A stretch of 64,000 bases of DNA from Deinococcus peraridilitoris DSM 19664 (lineage in GTDB: Bacteria > Deinococcota > Deinococci > Deinococcales > Deinococcaceae). The position numbers and the translations under genes were made by a program. Positions 9,205-19,981 of this stretch are shown piece by piece. The notes below the pieces were generated by a model, which ran no database searches, was not told the DNA's origin, and saw nothing but the letters and a program-made list of their open reading frames with translations. Every line of letters begins with the position of its first letter. Position 1 is the first letter of the stretch. The stretch spans positions 3,166,501 to 3,230,500 of the forward strand of contig NC_019793.1 of NCBI RefSeq assembly GCF_000317835.1. The letters are read 5' to 3'.

Positions 9205-10263
9205 ATGCAGACAGAGCGCCTCGTGGTGATCGGTGGGTCCGCCGGAGCGCTCGACGCGCTGCGCGCCATCGTTCGTGACCTGCCCCGCGATTTTCCCGCA
9301 GCGGTGCTGGTCGTGGTGCACATTTCGCCTGACTTTCCCAGCCGACTGGCCCAAATCCTGAACGACAGCGGACCGCTCGAAGCGTGCCATGCACGGGACG
9401 GCGACCCGCTGCGCGCGGGCGTGATCCACGTGGCGCCGCCCGATCATCACCTGCTGGTGCAGCGCGGACACCTGCGCCTCACCCGCAGCCCCAAGGAAAA
9501 CCGCGCGCGGCCCAGCATCGACGTGCTGTTCCGCTCGGCAGCGTACACGCACGGCGCGGGTGTGATGGGCGTGCTGCTGAGCGGCATGCTCGACGACGGC
9601 ACCTCGGGCCTGTGGACCATCAAGCAGCTCGGCGGGCAGGTGATCGTGCAGCATCCCGAAGAAGCCCCGCAACCCTCGATGCCGCTCAGCGCCCTGCGGC
9701 AGGTGGAAGTCGACGAGGTGCTCGGCGCAGGGCAAATCGGCCCCCACCTGAGCGAATGGGCCTTCGCGGCGGGCCCTCTGGAGGAACACGTGACGCTGGA
9801 TGACGAACAGAGACGACGCCTTGAGGTCGAGCTCGGCGTGGCCACCGAAGACAACGCCTTCGAGCTGGGCGTGCTGCAGCTCGGGCCGCTCTCGCCATTT
9901 ACCTGCCCGGAGTGCCACGGTGTGATGGTGCAGATCAAGGAAGGAAACTCCAGCCGTTTCCGCTGTCACACCGGACACGCCTTCTCGCCTTCCTCGCTGC
10001 TCGCCGAGGTGCGCGACAGCGTCGAAGCGTCCCTGTGGAGTGCCGCGCGCGCCCTCGACGAGAACGTCATGCTGCTCGAACACCTCGCCCGGCACTTCGG
10101 TGAAGCGGGCGAGGAAGGACCCCGAGAAGCCTTCACGCACGAAGCGCTGCACGCGCGCGAGCAGGCCCGCCTGGTGCGGCAGTCGGCGCTGCACGCCAAA
10201 GACCAGAGCGACGGCCGCCTGTTGCAGTTCGCTCTTGAGAGCGAACAGGGACAGGCCCGCTAG
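9205..10263 (+). CDS. Stand-alone CheB-type methylesterase, paralogue of the one at 2919
   Basis: The 352-aa protein has the same architecture as the gene at 2919-3971: CheB domain (S12 in GGSAG, H39 in VVVHISPD, D131 in SGMLDDGTSG), no receiver domain, and a C-terminal CPECHG plus FRCHTGHAF Cys/His pair followed by an acidic helical tail. It lies 136 bp after the histidine kinase in the same direction and could be read with it. The two copies flank the CheB-CheR fusion and kinase, which suggests a duplicated part of one pathway. Catalytic residues are intact, so activity is expected; the substrate is unknown. Confidence 0.86.
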   Translation: MQTERLVVIGGSAGALDALRAIVRDLPRDFPAAVLVVVHISPDFPSRLAQILNDSGPLEACHARDGDPLRAGVIHVAPPDHHLLVQRGHLRLTRSPKENRARPSIDVLFRSAAYTHGAGVMGVLLSGMLDDGTSGLWTIKQLGGQVIVQHPEEAPQPSMPLSALRQVEVDEVLGAGQIGPHLSEWAFAAGPLEEHVTLDDEQRRRLEVELGVATEDNAFELGVLQLGPLSPFTCPECHGVMVQIKEGNSSRFRCHTGHAFSPSSLLAEVRDSVEASLWSAARALDENVMLLEHLARHFGEAGEEGPREAFTHEALHAREQARLVRQSALHAKDQSDGRLLQFALESEQGQAR

Positions 10264-10793
10264 GACCGACTCTACAGGTGCGCGCCGTCCGATCAGGCGG
10301 GTTCGTGCAGCTGCACGCTGGACAGCGTCGGCTGCGGAATGCGAATGCGCGGCGCTCAGGTGCTGGTGCCGCTCCAGCTGTGGCTGCCGTCCTGAACACT
10401 GACGCGCCGGTTTACCTGAATACTGGCGTGGTCGACGGCGTGATCTGCATGGTCAGCCGGTTTCCGAAACGCGCGATTAGAAAGGCGCCGAGGCGCGTAC
10501 CGCCGTCGAAGATGACGTTACACGGAACGACACGGAACGCGCCACGGTCCTGAACGGGCGCGCCGGGCAGCGTTTCGGGCGCTGGAAGCCCCCGGCTGGC
10601 TGCTGACGTGGCAGTGTTGCCACGCTGCCGACAATGCCAACATTCGCTCGTTGCAGGGTGCCTTCGGGAGAGTTTCATCTCATAAATTAACTTATAAACT
10701 CATCTCTATATCATAAGAATCTCACGTCTGGCACGGAAGTTTAATGATTTCTTTGTCAGAATTTTGCAAGAGCTGCTTTTGTAACCTGTGCGC
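10264..10793. other. 530-bp intergenic region with a possible gene remnant and AT-rich promoter segment
   Basis: The left two thirds are GC-rich and contain protein-like stretches on the minus strand in two frames (see the pseudogene entry). The segment 10675-10760 is AT-rich and probably holds the promoter for the gene at 10794. Confidence 0.5.
10293..10678 (-). pseudogene. Possible degraded gene (frameshift and internal stop)
   Basis: An 88-codon frame (10412-10678) reads RVVPCNVIFDGG and LGAFLIARFGNRL, typical of a beta-strand domain. After a shift of one frame the sequence continues as IQVNRRVSVQDGSHSWSGTS, meets one stop, and ends RIRIPQPTLSSVQLHEPA before a stop at 10293. The composition looks protein-like across both frames, which suggests a decayed gene, but no family is recognised and chance coding in GC-rich DNA cannot be excluded. 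Confidence 0.3.
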
Positions 10794-11249
10794 ATGACAC
10801 ACAAGAGCAGCTCGCTGGACGGTATCCCGAATGCGCTCGAATTCTACCTGCTGAGCCGCGCCTGCGCGGACGGTACCCCCGAAGAGGGCATGATCGGTGA
10901 ACTGCTGGAGCACGAGGCCCAGTTCGCCCTGATGGCCATGCTCAAGGCCGGACGCCTGAAGCTGGTCAACGGTGGATACGCGCTGACGTATGCCGGCGAG
11001 GACCGCCTGGACGAACTGTTCGAGCAGGCCGACGTCGTCGAAGAAGATCTGCCGTCGCGCGTCCTGCGCCTCATGGCGACCCTGGCGGACCTCGACGTAC
11101 ACCAGATTTCGCGGGCCCTGGGAGTCAAGCTGGGCAGCGCGACCCGCTCGACTTCGTACCTGCTGCAAGAGGGTCTGCTCTCCCGTCGCCCCAAGCCCAG
11201 CGGTGGCCACCGTGGCCGCACGGCGTACGTGTACGTTCGCGCTGCCTGA
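10794..11249 (+). CDS. Winged-helix DNA-binding-like protein (151 aa)
   Basis: The C-terminal half (about residues 85-150) reads as a winged helix: DVHQISRALGVKLGSATRSTSYL as helix-turn-helix, then a Gly/Arg-rich wing and a final beta strand (RTAYVYVRA). The acidic N-terminal half contains a second winged-helix-like segment (FALMAMLKAGRLKLVNGGYALTYAGEDRL). It is probably a transcription factor, but no family is named with confidence. The ATG follows TAACCT and 6 nt, a leaderless arrangement; a GTG two codons upstream is less likely because it would sit against the -10 box. A small gene at 11306 follows in the same direction. Confidence 0.72.
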   Translation: MTHKSSSLDGIPNALEFYLLSRACADGTPEEGMIGELLEHEAQFALMAMLKAGRLKLVNGGYALTYAGEDRLDELFEQADVVEEDLPSRVLRLMATLADLDVHQISRALGVKLGSATRSTSYLLQEGLLSRRPKPSGGHRGRTAYVYVRAA

Positions 11250-11305
11250 CCCCCGCTACGCCTGACCAAGCCGGTCCCGGCTCCTTCGAGTTCAGGAGGC
11301 AACGC

Positions 11306-11482
11306 ATGAAGCGCAACATGAAGGACATCACCACGCCCGAATTGCCCGTCGTTCCTGCTTTGCCCGACCACGAAGAAAACGAAGCGCGCCGCCGCGCCCT
11401 CAACAGCTATTGGCACGAGCGCCTCGCACGAGAGGACTCGCCAAGCGAGGTTCGCCCGGCCCGCTCACCCCTGACCGCGTAG
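11306..11482 (+). CDS. Short unknown protein (58 aa) with strong ribosome binding site
   Basis: AGGAGG lies 6 nt before the ATG, and the frame encodes a charged peptide with a proline-containing N-terminus (TTPELPVVPALPDHEENEAR) and no cysteine or membrane segment. It ends 42 nt before a perfect terminator-like hairpin. The strong ribosome site, the spacing to the upstream winged-helix gene and the terminator together support translation. Function is unknown. Confidence 0.55.
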   Translation: MKRNMKDITTPELPVVPALPDHEENEARRRALNSYWHERLAREDSPSEVRPARSPLTA

Positions 11483-11524
11483 TACCCGTCCATTGTCCCA
11501 AAATCCGGCTGATTCTTGTGTCTG

Positions 11525-11550
11525 AAAGCCCGCGCATTGGCGCGGGCTTT
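11525..11550 (+). terminator. Hairpin terminator
   Basis: AAAGCCCGCGC-ATTG-GCGCGGGCTTT is an 11-bp perfect stem ending in TTT. It runs directly into the tandem repeat at 11551. Confidence 0.78.
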
Positions 11551-11612
11551 CTCTGGCCTGTTTCTCTGGCCTGTTTCTCTGGCCTGTTTCTCTGGTCTGT
11601 TTCTCTGGTCTG
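11551..11612. repeat. Tandem 13-bp repeat, nearly five copies
   Basis: The unit CTCTGGCCTGTTT occurs three times without change (11551-11589), then twice as CTCTGGTCTGTTT (the last copy truncated at 11612). The array abuts the terminator hairpin and the 3' end of the leftward peroxiredoxin gene. It looks like slippage-generated DNA; no spacers or hairpins are present. Confidence 0.92.
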
Positions 11613-11656
11613 GGCGGCCTGCCAGTCTGCACACACGAAGGGTCCTCGGCCCCAGT

Positions 11657-12142
11657 TCAGCCCAGCAGGTCAGGCCGCCGGGCAGAACTGTGTGCGCGCA
11701 GATACTCGAGGACTTCCGAGGCATGTGTATTCGGGTCGACCTGTACCCAATGGTGGGCGATGACGCCCTCAGGCGAAATCAAGAATGTCTGGCGTTTGGC
11801 CCGGTGGGTGGACTCGCCATCGATGAGATCGTCCTCGCGCACGCCGAACAACTCGATCAGTTGCTGGGTGCTGTCAGTAAACAGCGGAAACTGCAAGCGG
11901 CAGATCTCACGAAACGTGACTTGTTGGGCCACCGTATCACTGCTGATTCCCAGCAGCCGAGCATGGAGGTGCTCGAATTCCGGCAGCAGGGCCTGAAAAC
12001 GGCGTGCCTGGAGCTGGCAATGTGTGGTGTTCGAGCGCGGAAAGAAAAAGACCACCACCCACTGACCACGCCACTCGGAAAACCGGAGCACTTCTGCGCC
12101 GCTCACTGCGTCCGGGACGCAAGCACCAACTTGTAGGGCCAT
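11657..12142 (-). CDS. Peroxiredoxin (AhpC/TSA, BCP/PrxQ-like)
   Basis: The 161-aa thioredoxin-fold protein carries the peroxidatic cysteine C42 in FFFPRSNTTHCQLQARRF, the PxxxTxxC position of peroxiredoxins. It reduces hydrogen peroxide or organic peroxides using a thiol donor in the cytoplasm. No cysteine sits five residues later as in classical BCP/PrxQ; another cysteine in REICRLQF could resolve the sulfenic acid, or the enzyme may be of the 1-Cys kind. The ATG is preceded by TACAGT and 7 nt, indicating leaderless expression. The neighbouring P450 is divergent. Confidence 0.88.
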   Translation of the reverse strand: MALQVGACVPDAVSGAEVLRFSEWRGQWVVVFFFPRSNTTHCQLQARRFQALLPEFEHLHARLLGISSDTVAQQVTFREICRLQFPLFTDSTQQLIELFGVREDDLIDGESTHRAKRQTFLISPEGVIAHHWVQVDPNTHASEVLEYLRAHSSARRPDLLG

Positions 12143-12280
12143 GTCTCAGACTGTACTGCACGCTGGAGAGACACAGCCGGGGTGGCAAACAGCGCCACGC
12201 CCATTCGCCTTGCCGGAAACCGCACGCAGTGCATGAAGGCCGGGCGCTGAAGTGGACCGGCGGCCTTCTCACCGGTTTAC

Positions 12281-12303
12281 ACGAGACTATAAGCGAGTCT
12301 CGT
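12281..12303. promoter_or_regulatory. Palindrome upstream of the cytochrome P450 gene
   Basis: ACGAGACT-ATAAGCG-AGTCTCGT is a perfect 8-bp inverted repeat with a 7-nt centre, 38 bp before the P450 start. A TATAAG hexamer lies across its centre, so it could be an operator overlapping a -10 box. Confidence 0.45.
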
Positions 12304-12341
12304 CCGTTGCGCACTCATTCTCTCCGACTGCAGGAGGACCG

Positions 12342-13568
12342 ATGACCACCACGACCCAAAACCCGTGCCCGTTTCCCTTCCGTCCCGCCGAAGCTGCGCG
12401 GCCAGGCGAGCAAAAGACCAACCAAGGCGCACCTCACGTGGGCCCTGCAATCGTGCGGGATCCCAGCGGCGTCTTTCACGTGCATGGCTTCGACGCGGCC
12501 CGCGCGGTACTGCGCAGCGAACTGGTCAGGCAGGCCGGATTCGGTGCGGAGCTCGTGAGCGAGGTCGCGGTGCTGAACAACGACCCGGTGCTGTTTGCCG
12601 AGGGCGAGCAGCACCACGAGATGCGCCGCCAGACCGCCCGCTATTTCACGCCCACTGCCGTGACGTCGTACCGGCGCATGATGGAAGGGCTGGCCGACGA
12701 TTTGGTCGGTGAGCTGGTGACACGCGGGCACGCCCGGCTGGACGAGCTCAGCCTGCGCCTGGCAGTGCGGGTCGCGGCGCAGGTGGTCGGCCTGACCGAC
12801 AGCCGGCTTCCCGGCATGGGACGGCGGATAGAGGCCTTTGTCCAGGGTGGCGCGAGTGCCCAGGCAGGCGGCGCCTTTTCGCGCCGTCTGGCGGGCCTGC
12901 GCAATCGGGCGCAACTGCTGAGCTTTTATCTGCTCGACGTGAAGCCTGCCATCCGCAAACGACAGCGTCGGGCCCAGGATGACGTCATTTCGCACGTGAT
13001 CAGCAAGGGTTACACCGACCTGGAGGTGCTGACCGAGTGTCTCACGTACGGCACGGCAGGTATGGTGACCACCCGCGAGTTCATCTGCGCTGCGGCCTGG
13101 CACCTGCTGGAACATTCGGATTTACGACGCGAGTACCTGTTCGCCTCCCAAAGTGAACGGCACGCCATCCTGCACGAAATTCTGCGGCTGGAACCGGTGG
13201 TGGCCCGGCTCGTCCGGCGTGCGACGGCGGACTTGTCGGTTGGTGAGACCCACATTCCCCAACATAGCCTGATCGTCCTGCATCTCCAGGATGTCAACGC
13301 CGACGCGGACACCGTCGGCCCGTTGCCGCGCTCGCTGTGCCCCCATCGTCCGCTGCCGCGTGGGGTCCAGGCGCCCGTGATGAGCTTCGGTGACGGTCAT
13401 CACCGCTGCCCGGGCGCCTTCGTGGCCATTCAGGAAAGCGACGTTTTTCTGCGGCGCCTGTTGTGGCTGCCCGATCTGAAGGTAGTCTCACCCCCGCGCT
13501 TGGGGTACAACGAGCTGATTCACGGCTACGAGCTGCGGGGCTTCCAGCTGTCGGTGGGAGCTGGCTGA
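12342..13568 (+). CDS. Cytochrome P450
   Basis: The 408-aa length is normal for a soluble bacterial P450. Visible elements are the I-helix AGMVTT (about 239-244), the ExxR of helix K at E279 (EILR) and the heme loop FGDGHHRCPG with cysteine C356 as heme ligand. The acidic residue usual in the I-helix (AGxD/ETT) is a valine here, which may alter proton delivery. CAGGAGG lies just before the ATG. The substrate cannot be told, and no ferredoxin or ferredoxin reductase gene is adjacent. A palindrome upstream suggests regulation by a repressor. Confidence 0.9.
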   Translation: MTTTTQNPCPFPFRPAEAARPGEQKTNQGAPHVGPAIVRDPSGVFHVHGFDAARAVLRSELVRQAGFGAELVSEVAVLNNDPVLFAEGEQHHEMRRQTARYFTPTAVTSYRRMMEGLADDLVGELVTRGHARLDELSLRLAVRVAAQVVGLTDSRLPGMGRRIEAFVQGGASAQAGGAFSRRLAGLRNRAQLLSFYLLDVKPAIRKRQRRAQDDVISHVISKGYTDLEVLTECLTYGTAGMVTTREFICAAAWHLLEHSDLRREYLFASQSERHAILHEILRLEPVVARLVRRATADLSVGETHIPQHSLIVLHLQDVNADADTVGPLPRSLCPHRPLPRGVQAPVMSFGDGHHRCPGAFVAIQESDVFLRRLLWLPDLKVVSPPRLGYNELIHGYELRGFQLSVGAG

Positions 13569-13638
13569 GCCGTTGGGGCGATCCGGATTTGTTCGCGCTC
13601 CTCGGCCCTTGCACGCCGGCTTGCTCTAGCATGACGGC

Positions 13639-16134
13639 GTGAATCTCCCGGTGCGTGACGCGCTTCCCGAGCTGAAACGAACCTTGCAAAACAGCGAAAT
13701 CGTCCTCTTCCAGGCGCCGCCCGGCGCGGGCAAGAGCACGCTGCTGCCGCTGGAACTGCTGGGTGAGGACTGGCTGGCAGGGCAAAAAATCATCATGCTG
13801 CAGCCGCGCCGCCTGGCGGCCCGTGGAGTCGCGGTGCGCATGGCCGAAATGCTGGGAGAGGCGGTTGGGGAGAGCGTCGGTTACCGGGTTCGCTTCGAAT
13901 CGCGCGTGAGCGCCCGGACCCGCATCGAAGTCGTCACCGAGGGCATTCTGACACGTTTCCTGCAGCGGGACCCGTCACTGCCCGGCGTCGGTCTGGTGAT
14001 CTTCGACGAGTTCCACGAGCGTTCCCTGAACGCCGATCTCGCCTACGTCCTGACCCGCGAGGTGCAGGGCGCCCTGCGTGATGACCTGAAAGTGCTGATC
14101 ATGTCCGCCACCCTGAATGAGGACCTGCCGCGCGCGCTCAAACTGAACGCCCCGGTCCTGAGCGCGCCCGGTCGGCCTTTTCCCGTGGAGGTGAGGTACG
14201 CCCCGAATGATCCGGGTGGGCCGCTGGCTGACCTGGTGACGCAGGCCGTCACGCAAGCGTTGCAGGACCTGGAAGGTGACGTACTGGCCTTCCTACCGGG
14301 AAGCGGTGAAATTCGCCGCGCGCAGGCAGCGCTGCAGGAGCGCCATCCCGAAGTGCCCATATTGCCGCTGTACGGCGACTTGCCCCCGGCCGAGCAGCGC
14401 CGCGCGATTTTGCCCGATCCGCAGGGCGCGCGACGGGTGGTGCTGGCCACCTCGATCGCTGAGACGAGCCTGACCCTGGAGGGGGTGCGGGTGGTGGTGG
14501 ACTCGGGATTTTCGCGCGTGTCACGCTTTGACGCCGCAAGTGGCCTGACACGCCTCGTGACCGAGCGGGTCACCCGCGACGCCGCCGATCAGCGTGCGGG
14601 CCGTGCGGGCCGCACCGCGCCCGGAGTGTGCCTGCGGTTGTGGAGCGAGCGCACCCACGCCCTGCTGGCAGCGCAGCGCAAGCCCGAGATTCTCGAAGCC
14701 GACCTCGCGCCCACTGTGCTGGAACTGGCCCGTTGGGGCGTGCGTGACGCGGCGAGCCTGCCCTGGCCGGACGCTCCCCCCGAGCGACACCTGCAGGCCG
14801 CGCGCGCCCTGCTGTCACAACTCGACGCACTCGACGAGGACGGCCGCCTGACCGGACGGGGCGGGGAACTGCTCGACATTCCCACCCACCCGCGCCTCGC
14901 GCACCTGCTGCTGGAAGGCTGCCAAAGCGGCAACACCGCTCTTGCGTGCGACGTGGCCGCGCTGCTCGAAGAGCGCGATCCGCTGGGACGTGAAGCGGGA
15001 GCGGATCTGGCGACTCGCGTGGAGGCCCTGCGCGCTTTCCGGGCAGGCGTGAGGCGCGTGGGCGCAGACCGGGGCGTGCTTGAGCGAATCGAGCGGCTCT
15101 CGGCACAGTGGAGACGGTTGCTGCGCCTCACTGGCGTGAACGATGAAGTGGGACCCCATGAATTGGGCGCGCTGGTGGCGTCCGCGTATCCCGAACGCGT
15201 GGCGCAGCGGCGCCCCGGTGAGCGCCTGCGCTACCGTCTGTCCAGCGGGCAAGGCGTCCGGTTGAGCGCCGATGACGACCTCGCGGGGGCGGAGTACCTG
15301 GCGGTCGCTCATCTGGCGCCCGGTGATGCCCAAAGCGCGGGGGAGGGCCGGATCTTCCTGGCGGCCGAGCTGGCGGCCGGTGTTCTGGAAGCGCGCGCGC
15401 GTGCCGTGGACGAGGTGCGCTGGGATTCGCGCTCGGGCACCCTGGTCGCCCGTCGCACTCGGCGTGTGGGGGAACTGGTGCTGGACGCCGAGGCCCTGAA
15501 CGTCATTCCCGAAGCACCTCGCCAGGAGGCGCTGCTGGAAGCGCTGCGCCGGGAAGGCGCGGCGCTGCTCTCCTTTACCCCCGAGGTCCGCTCCTGGCAG
15601 GCACGCGTGCTCAGCCTGCGCGTCTGGCGCCCGAACGAAAATTGGCCTGACGTGAGTGACGAGGCGCTCCTCGAGAGCGCGGATGTGTGGCTGCTCCCGT
15701 TTCTGGGCAGTGTGCGCAAGCGAGAAGACTTCGCCCGAATCGATCTGAAAGCGCTGCTCGGGGCGCTGCTGCCCTGGCCTGAAAGCGCCCGGCTCGACGA
15801 ACTGGCGCCTGCCCGGCTGACCGTGCCAAGCGGGAGCGCCATCCGCCTGCAGTACGCTCCCTCCGGGGCCTCGCCCGTGCTGGCCGTCAAGCTGCAGGAG
15901 CTGTTCGGGCTGGCCGAGACGCCCACCGTGAATGACGGGCGCACGGCGGTGGTGCTGCACCTGCTGTCACCTGCCGGACGGCCCGTGCAGGTCACCCAGG
16001 ATCTGCGCAGCTTCTGGGCACGTGGGTACCTTGAAGTCAAAAAGGAACTCAAGGGACGCTATCCCAAACACCCCTGGCCGGACGACCCCTGGAGTGCCGA
16101 ACCGACCCGGCGTGCCAGGCCACGCGGTCACTGA
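13639..16134 (+). CDS. hrpB: ATP-dependent helicase HrpB
   Basis: The 831-aa protein is a DEAH/RHA-family helicase with Walker A PPGAGKST near residue 27, the unusual DEFH box at 123-126, SATL, and the C-terminal helicase motif QRAGRAGRTAPG. The length and the long C-terminal domain match HrpB. Its cellular role is poorly known in the family; RNA or nucleic acid remodelling is expected. Translation starts at GTG, with TAGCAT and 6 nt immediately before it, so the message is probably leaderless. Confidence 0.93.
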   Translation: MNLPVRDALPELKRTLQNSEIVLFQAPPGAGKSTLLPLELLGEDWLAGQKIIMLQPRRLAARGVAVRMAEMLGEAVGESVGYRVRFESRVSARTRIEVVTEGILTRFLQRDPSLPGVGLVIFDEFHERSLNADLAYVLTREVQGALRDDLKVLIMSATLNEDLPRALKLNAPVLSAPGRPFPVEVRYAPNDPGGPLADLVTQAVTQALQDLEGDVLAFLPGSGEIRRAQAALQERHPEVPILPLYGDLPPAEQRRAILPDPQGARRVVLATSIAETSLTLEGVRVVVDSGFSRVSRFDAASGLTRLVTERVTRDAADQRAGRAGRTAPGVCLRLWSERTHALLAAQRKPEILEADLAPTVLELARWGVRDAASLPWPDAPPERHLQAARALLSQLDALDEDGRLTGRGGELLDIPTHPRLAHLLLEGCQSGNTALACDVAALLEERDPLGREAGADLATRVEALRAFRAGVRRVGADRGVLERIERLSAQWRRLLRLTGVNDEVGPHELGALVASAYPERVAQRRPGERLRYRLSSGQGVRLSADDDLAGAEYLAVAHLAPGDAQSAGEGRIFLAAELAAGVLEARARAVDEVRWDSRSGTLVARRTRRVGELVLDAEALNVIPEAPRQEALLEALRREGAALLSFTPEVRSWQARVLSLRVWRPNENWPDVSDEALLESADVWLLPFLGSVRKREDFARIDLKALLGALLPWPESARLDELAPARLTVPSGSAIRLQYAPSGASPVLAVKLQELFGLAETPTVNDGRTAVVLHLLSPAGRPVQVTQDLRSFWARGYLEVKKELKGRYPKHPWPDDPWSAEPTRRARPRGH

Positions 16135-16297
16135 GAGGGCGCAGGCAAAAGCGAACAACCTTTGATTGCCTGAACGTCCCGGAAAGGCTGGGCACGCCCG
16201 AATCTGCACGGACCGGCCTGAGCGGAGGCGGGGTTCTGGCCGGTACGTTTAACAAAGCCTAAGCGCAGCTCATGGCGGCCGTCCCTACACTGCCCGT

Positions 16298-16585
16298 ATG
16301 GAATTCATCGTACTGCGCGCCGGTCAGGTCATTCACGAGGAGCCCATGCTGCCGGGCGCCGTGCCCGCCCTGGTCGGGCTGCCCGCGGTCGAGGGTGTCG
16401 GCGTGAACGAGCACCTCGGTGAGAATCGCGTTGAAGGCTGGAAAATCGAACTGAATTCGCTCGAGGAGTTGCTGCGTCTTTCACTCGACGTCCAGGGACA
16501 GGTGGTCTTGCGCCGACCGAGTGATCTGCGACTGAACGGTCAGGAAGCGTTCGCGCTCGACATCACCCCTGGCATCGGTCAGTAA
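16298..16585 (+). CDS. Small unknown protein (95 aa)
   Basis: The protein is compact and acidic, with alternating beta-like and short helical segments and no cysteine, signal or membrane segment. The ATG follows TACACT and 6 nt, so the start and promoter are well supported. It precedes clpS-clpA in the same direction but has its own promoter. No family is recognised. Confidence 0.62.
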   Translation: MEFIVLRAGQVIHEEPMLPGAVPALVGLPAVEGVGVNEHLGENRVEGWKIELNSLEELLRLSLDVQGQVVLRRPSDLRLNGQEAFALDITPGIGQ

Positions 16586-16711
16586 GCCATCCTGCTGTAC
16601 GCCCGGTTGCGGGTCACCGTGTGATCTGACCGCGCAAGCGCTGGTGCCTCCCTGACCGGCACGCTAGACTGCCGCTTGTGACTGCGCCTTTGGGGCGCGC
16701 GGCGGTGAAGC

Positions 16712-17023
16712 GTGACGAAAAGAGACGGTGCAACCCAACTGCAGGAACGGCAGGCGCTCAAGCGACCCCCGCTCTACCGCGTGCTGCTGATCAACGACGA
16801 TTACACTCCGATGGAGTTCGTGGTGTACGTCCTGACGCGTTTTTTCCGCAAAAGCGAAGCGGAGGCTCAGCGGATCATGCTGGCCGTTCACCATCAGGGT
16901 CAGGGGGTGGCGGGTGTCTACACCCGTGAAGTGGCCGAAACGAAGGTCACGCAGGTCATCGGGCTCGCGCGGAGTGAAGGTTACCCCCTGCAGGTGACCC
17001 TCGAACCGGAAAGTAACGATTAA
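16712..17023 (+). CDS. clpS: ATP-dependent Clp protease adaptor ClpS
   Basis: The 103-aa protein has the ClpS core with N28-D29-D30 in [13 protein letters not shown] and a histidine pair in AVHHQGQG, residues that form the pocket for N-terminal Phe, Leu, Trp or Tyr of N-degron substrates. It delivers those substrates to ClpA. Translation starts at GTG. A TAGACT box lies 29 nt before it and would give a roughly 30-nt leader, unlike the leaderless neighbours. clpA begins 72 bp later. Confidence 0.93.
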   Translation: MTKRDGATQLQERQALKRPPLYRVLLINDDYTPMEFVVYVLTRFFRKSEAEAQRIMLAVHHQGQGVAGVYTREVAETKVTQVIGLARSEGYPLQVTLEPESND

Positions 17024-17094
17024 TCCGGTCTCCGTGCGGCTGAATCGTGCTCAACACCGCGAGGTAAGAGCTTTGTTTGCTCTAGCCTGAGGCA

Positions 17095-19332
<2,238 letters not shown>

Positions 19333-19346
19333 GGCTCATGGGGTTT

Positions 19347-19389
19347 CACGCGAAAGGACCGTTCCGTATCGGAACGGTCCTTTCGCGTG
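19347..19389. terminator. Perfect 20-bp hairpin between convergent genes
   Basis: Arms 19347-19366 and 19370-19389 are exact inverted repeats with a 3-nt TAT loop. GGTTATTTTT follows on the plus strand, so it terminates clpA and may also act on the leftward acetyltransferase gene. Confidence 0.9.
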
Positions 19390-19456
19390 AGGTTATTTTT
19401 GCATCCAGTCTGGGGTCCGGTCAGAGCTGAGCCACTCGCGTAGTACCCGGATAGCG

Positions 19457-19981
19457 CTACTTACAGCGATCCGCATCAAATTCATTTTGCAGCAATCCAA
19501 AAATCACCACGTCGCACACGCCACCCTGATACAGGGCGTGCCGGCGAAGCAGGCCCTCTTCCCGAAAGCCGAGTCGCCGCATCAGCGCCAGTGAACGCAC
19601 GTTCGGACGGTGCACCTGGGCCGTCACCCGCGTGAGGCCCAGGTGGTGAAAGCCGTGGTGCAGCATCAACTGGCCTGCCTCGATGCCCAGACCCTGGGCC
19701 CACAGCCTGCGCTCGCCGATGGCGATGCCGAATTCGGCGCGTCCCACCTGCCGGTCCTGCTGCGCCAGATCCACATAGCCCACAAGCTGTCCACCGCGTT
19801 CCACGCCCAGGCGTAGAAAGTCGTCGCCCGGGTCGCTCAGGATTCGCGTCCACCATTCTTCGACCTGTGCCCGGCTGAGGTCCACGCTCCAGTCGATGGC
19901 CAGACAGAACTCCCGGTCTTCACTCCAGCGCACGATGGTGGAGAAATCGTCAGAGGTGATGGGGCGCAGGCGAACGTTCAC
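19457..19981 (-). CDS. GNAT-family acetyltransferase (RimJ/RimL-like)
   Basis: The 174-aa protein begins VRLRPITSDDFSTIVRW and carries the acetyl-CoA-binding segment GERRLWAQGLGIEAGQLM and the C-terminal PNVRSLALMRRLGFREEG, typical of the RimJ/RimL branch. It would transfer an acetyl group to an amine on a protein or small molecule; the substrate is unknown. It starts at GTG overlapping the TGA of the nitronate monooxygenase gene (GTGA), which indicates translational coupling in one operon. Confidence 0.88.
   Translation of the reverse strand: MNVRLRPITSDDFSTIVRWSEDREFCLAIDWSVDLSRAQVEEWWTRILSDPGDDFLRLGVERGGQLVGYVDLAQQDRQVGRAEFGIAIGERRLWAQGLGIEAGQLMLHHGFHHLGLTRVTAQVHRPNVRSLALMRRLGFREEGLLRRHALYQGGVCDVVIFGLLQNEFDADRCK

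Noticed and set aside
7713..9323. 536-codon minus-strand frame opposite the histidine kinase
   Set aside because: Antisense shadow with no recognisable motif.
11551..11612. CRISPR array
   Set aside because: The units are 13 bp and contiguous, with no spacers and no cas genes.
16678..16929. GTG start 7 nt after TAGACT, giving an 83-codon frame
   Set aside because: This frame is out of register with ClpS, which is the real gene; TAGACT more likely serves clpS with a short leader.
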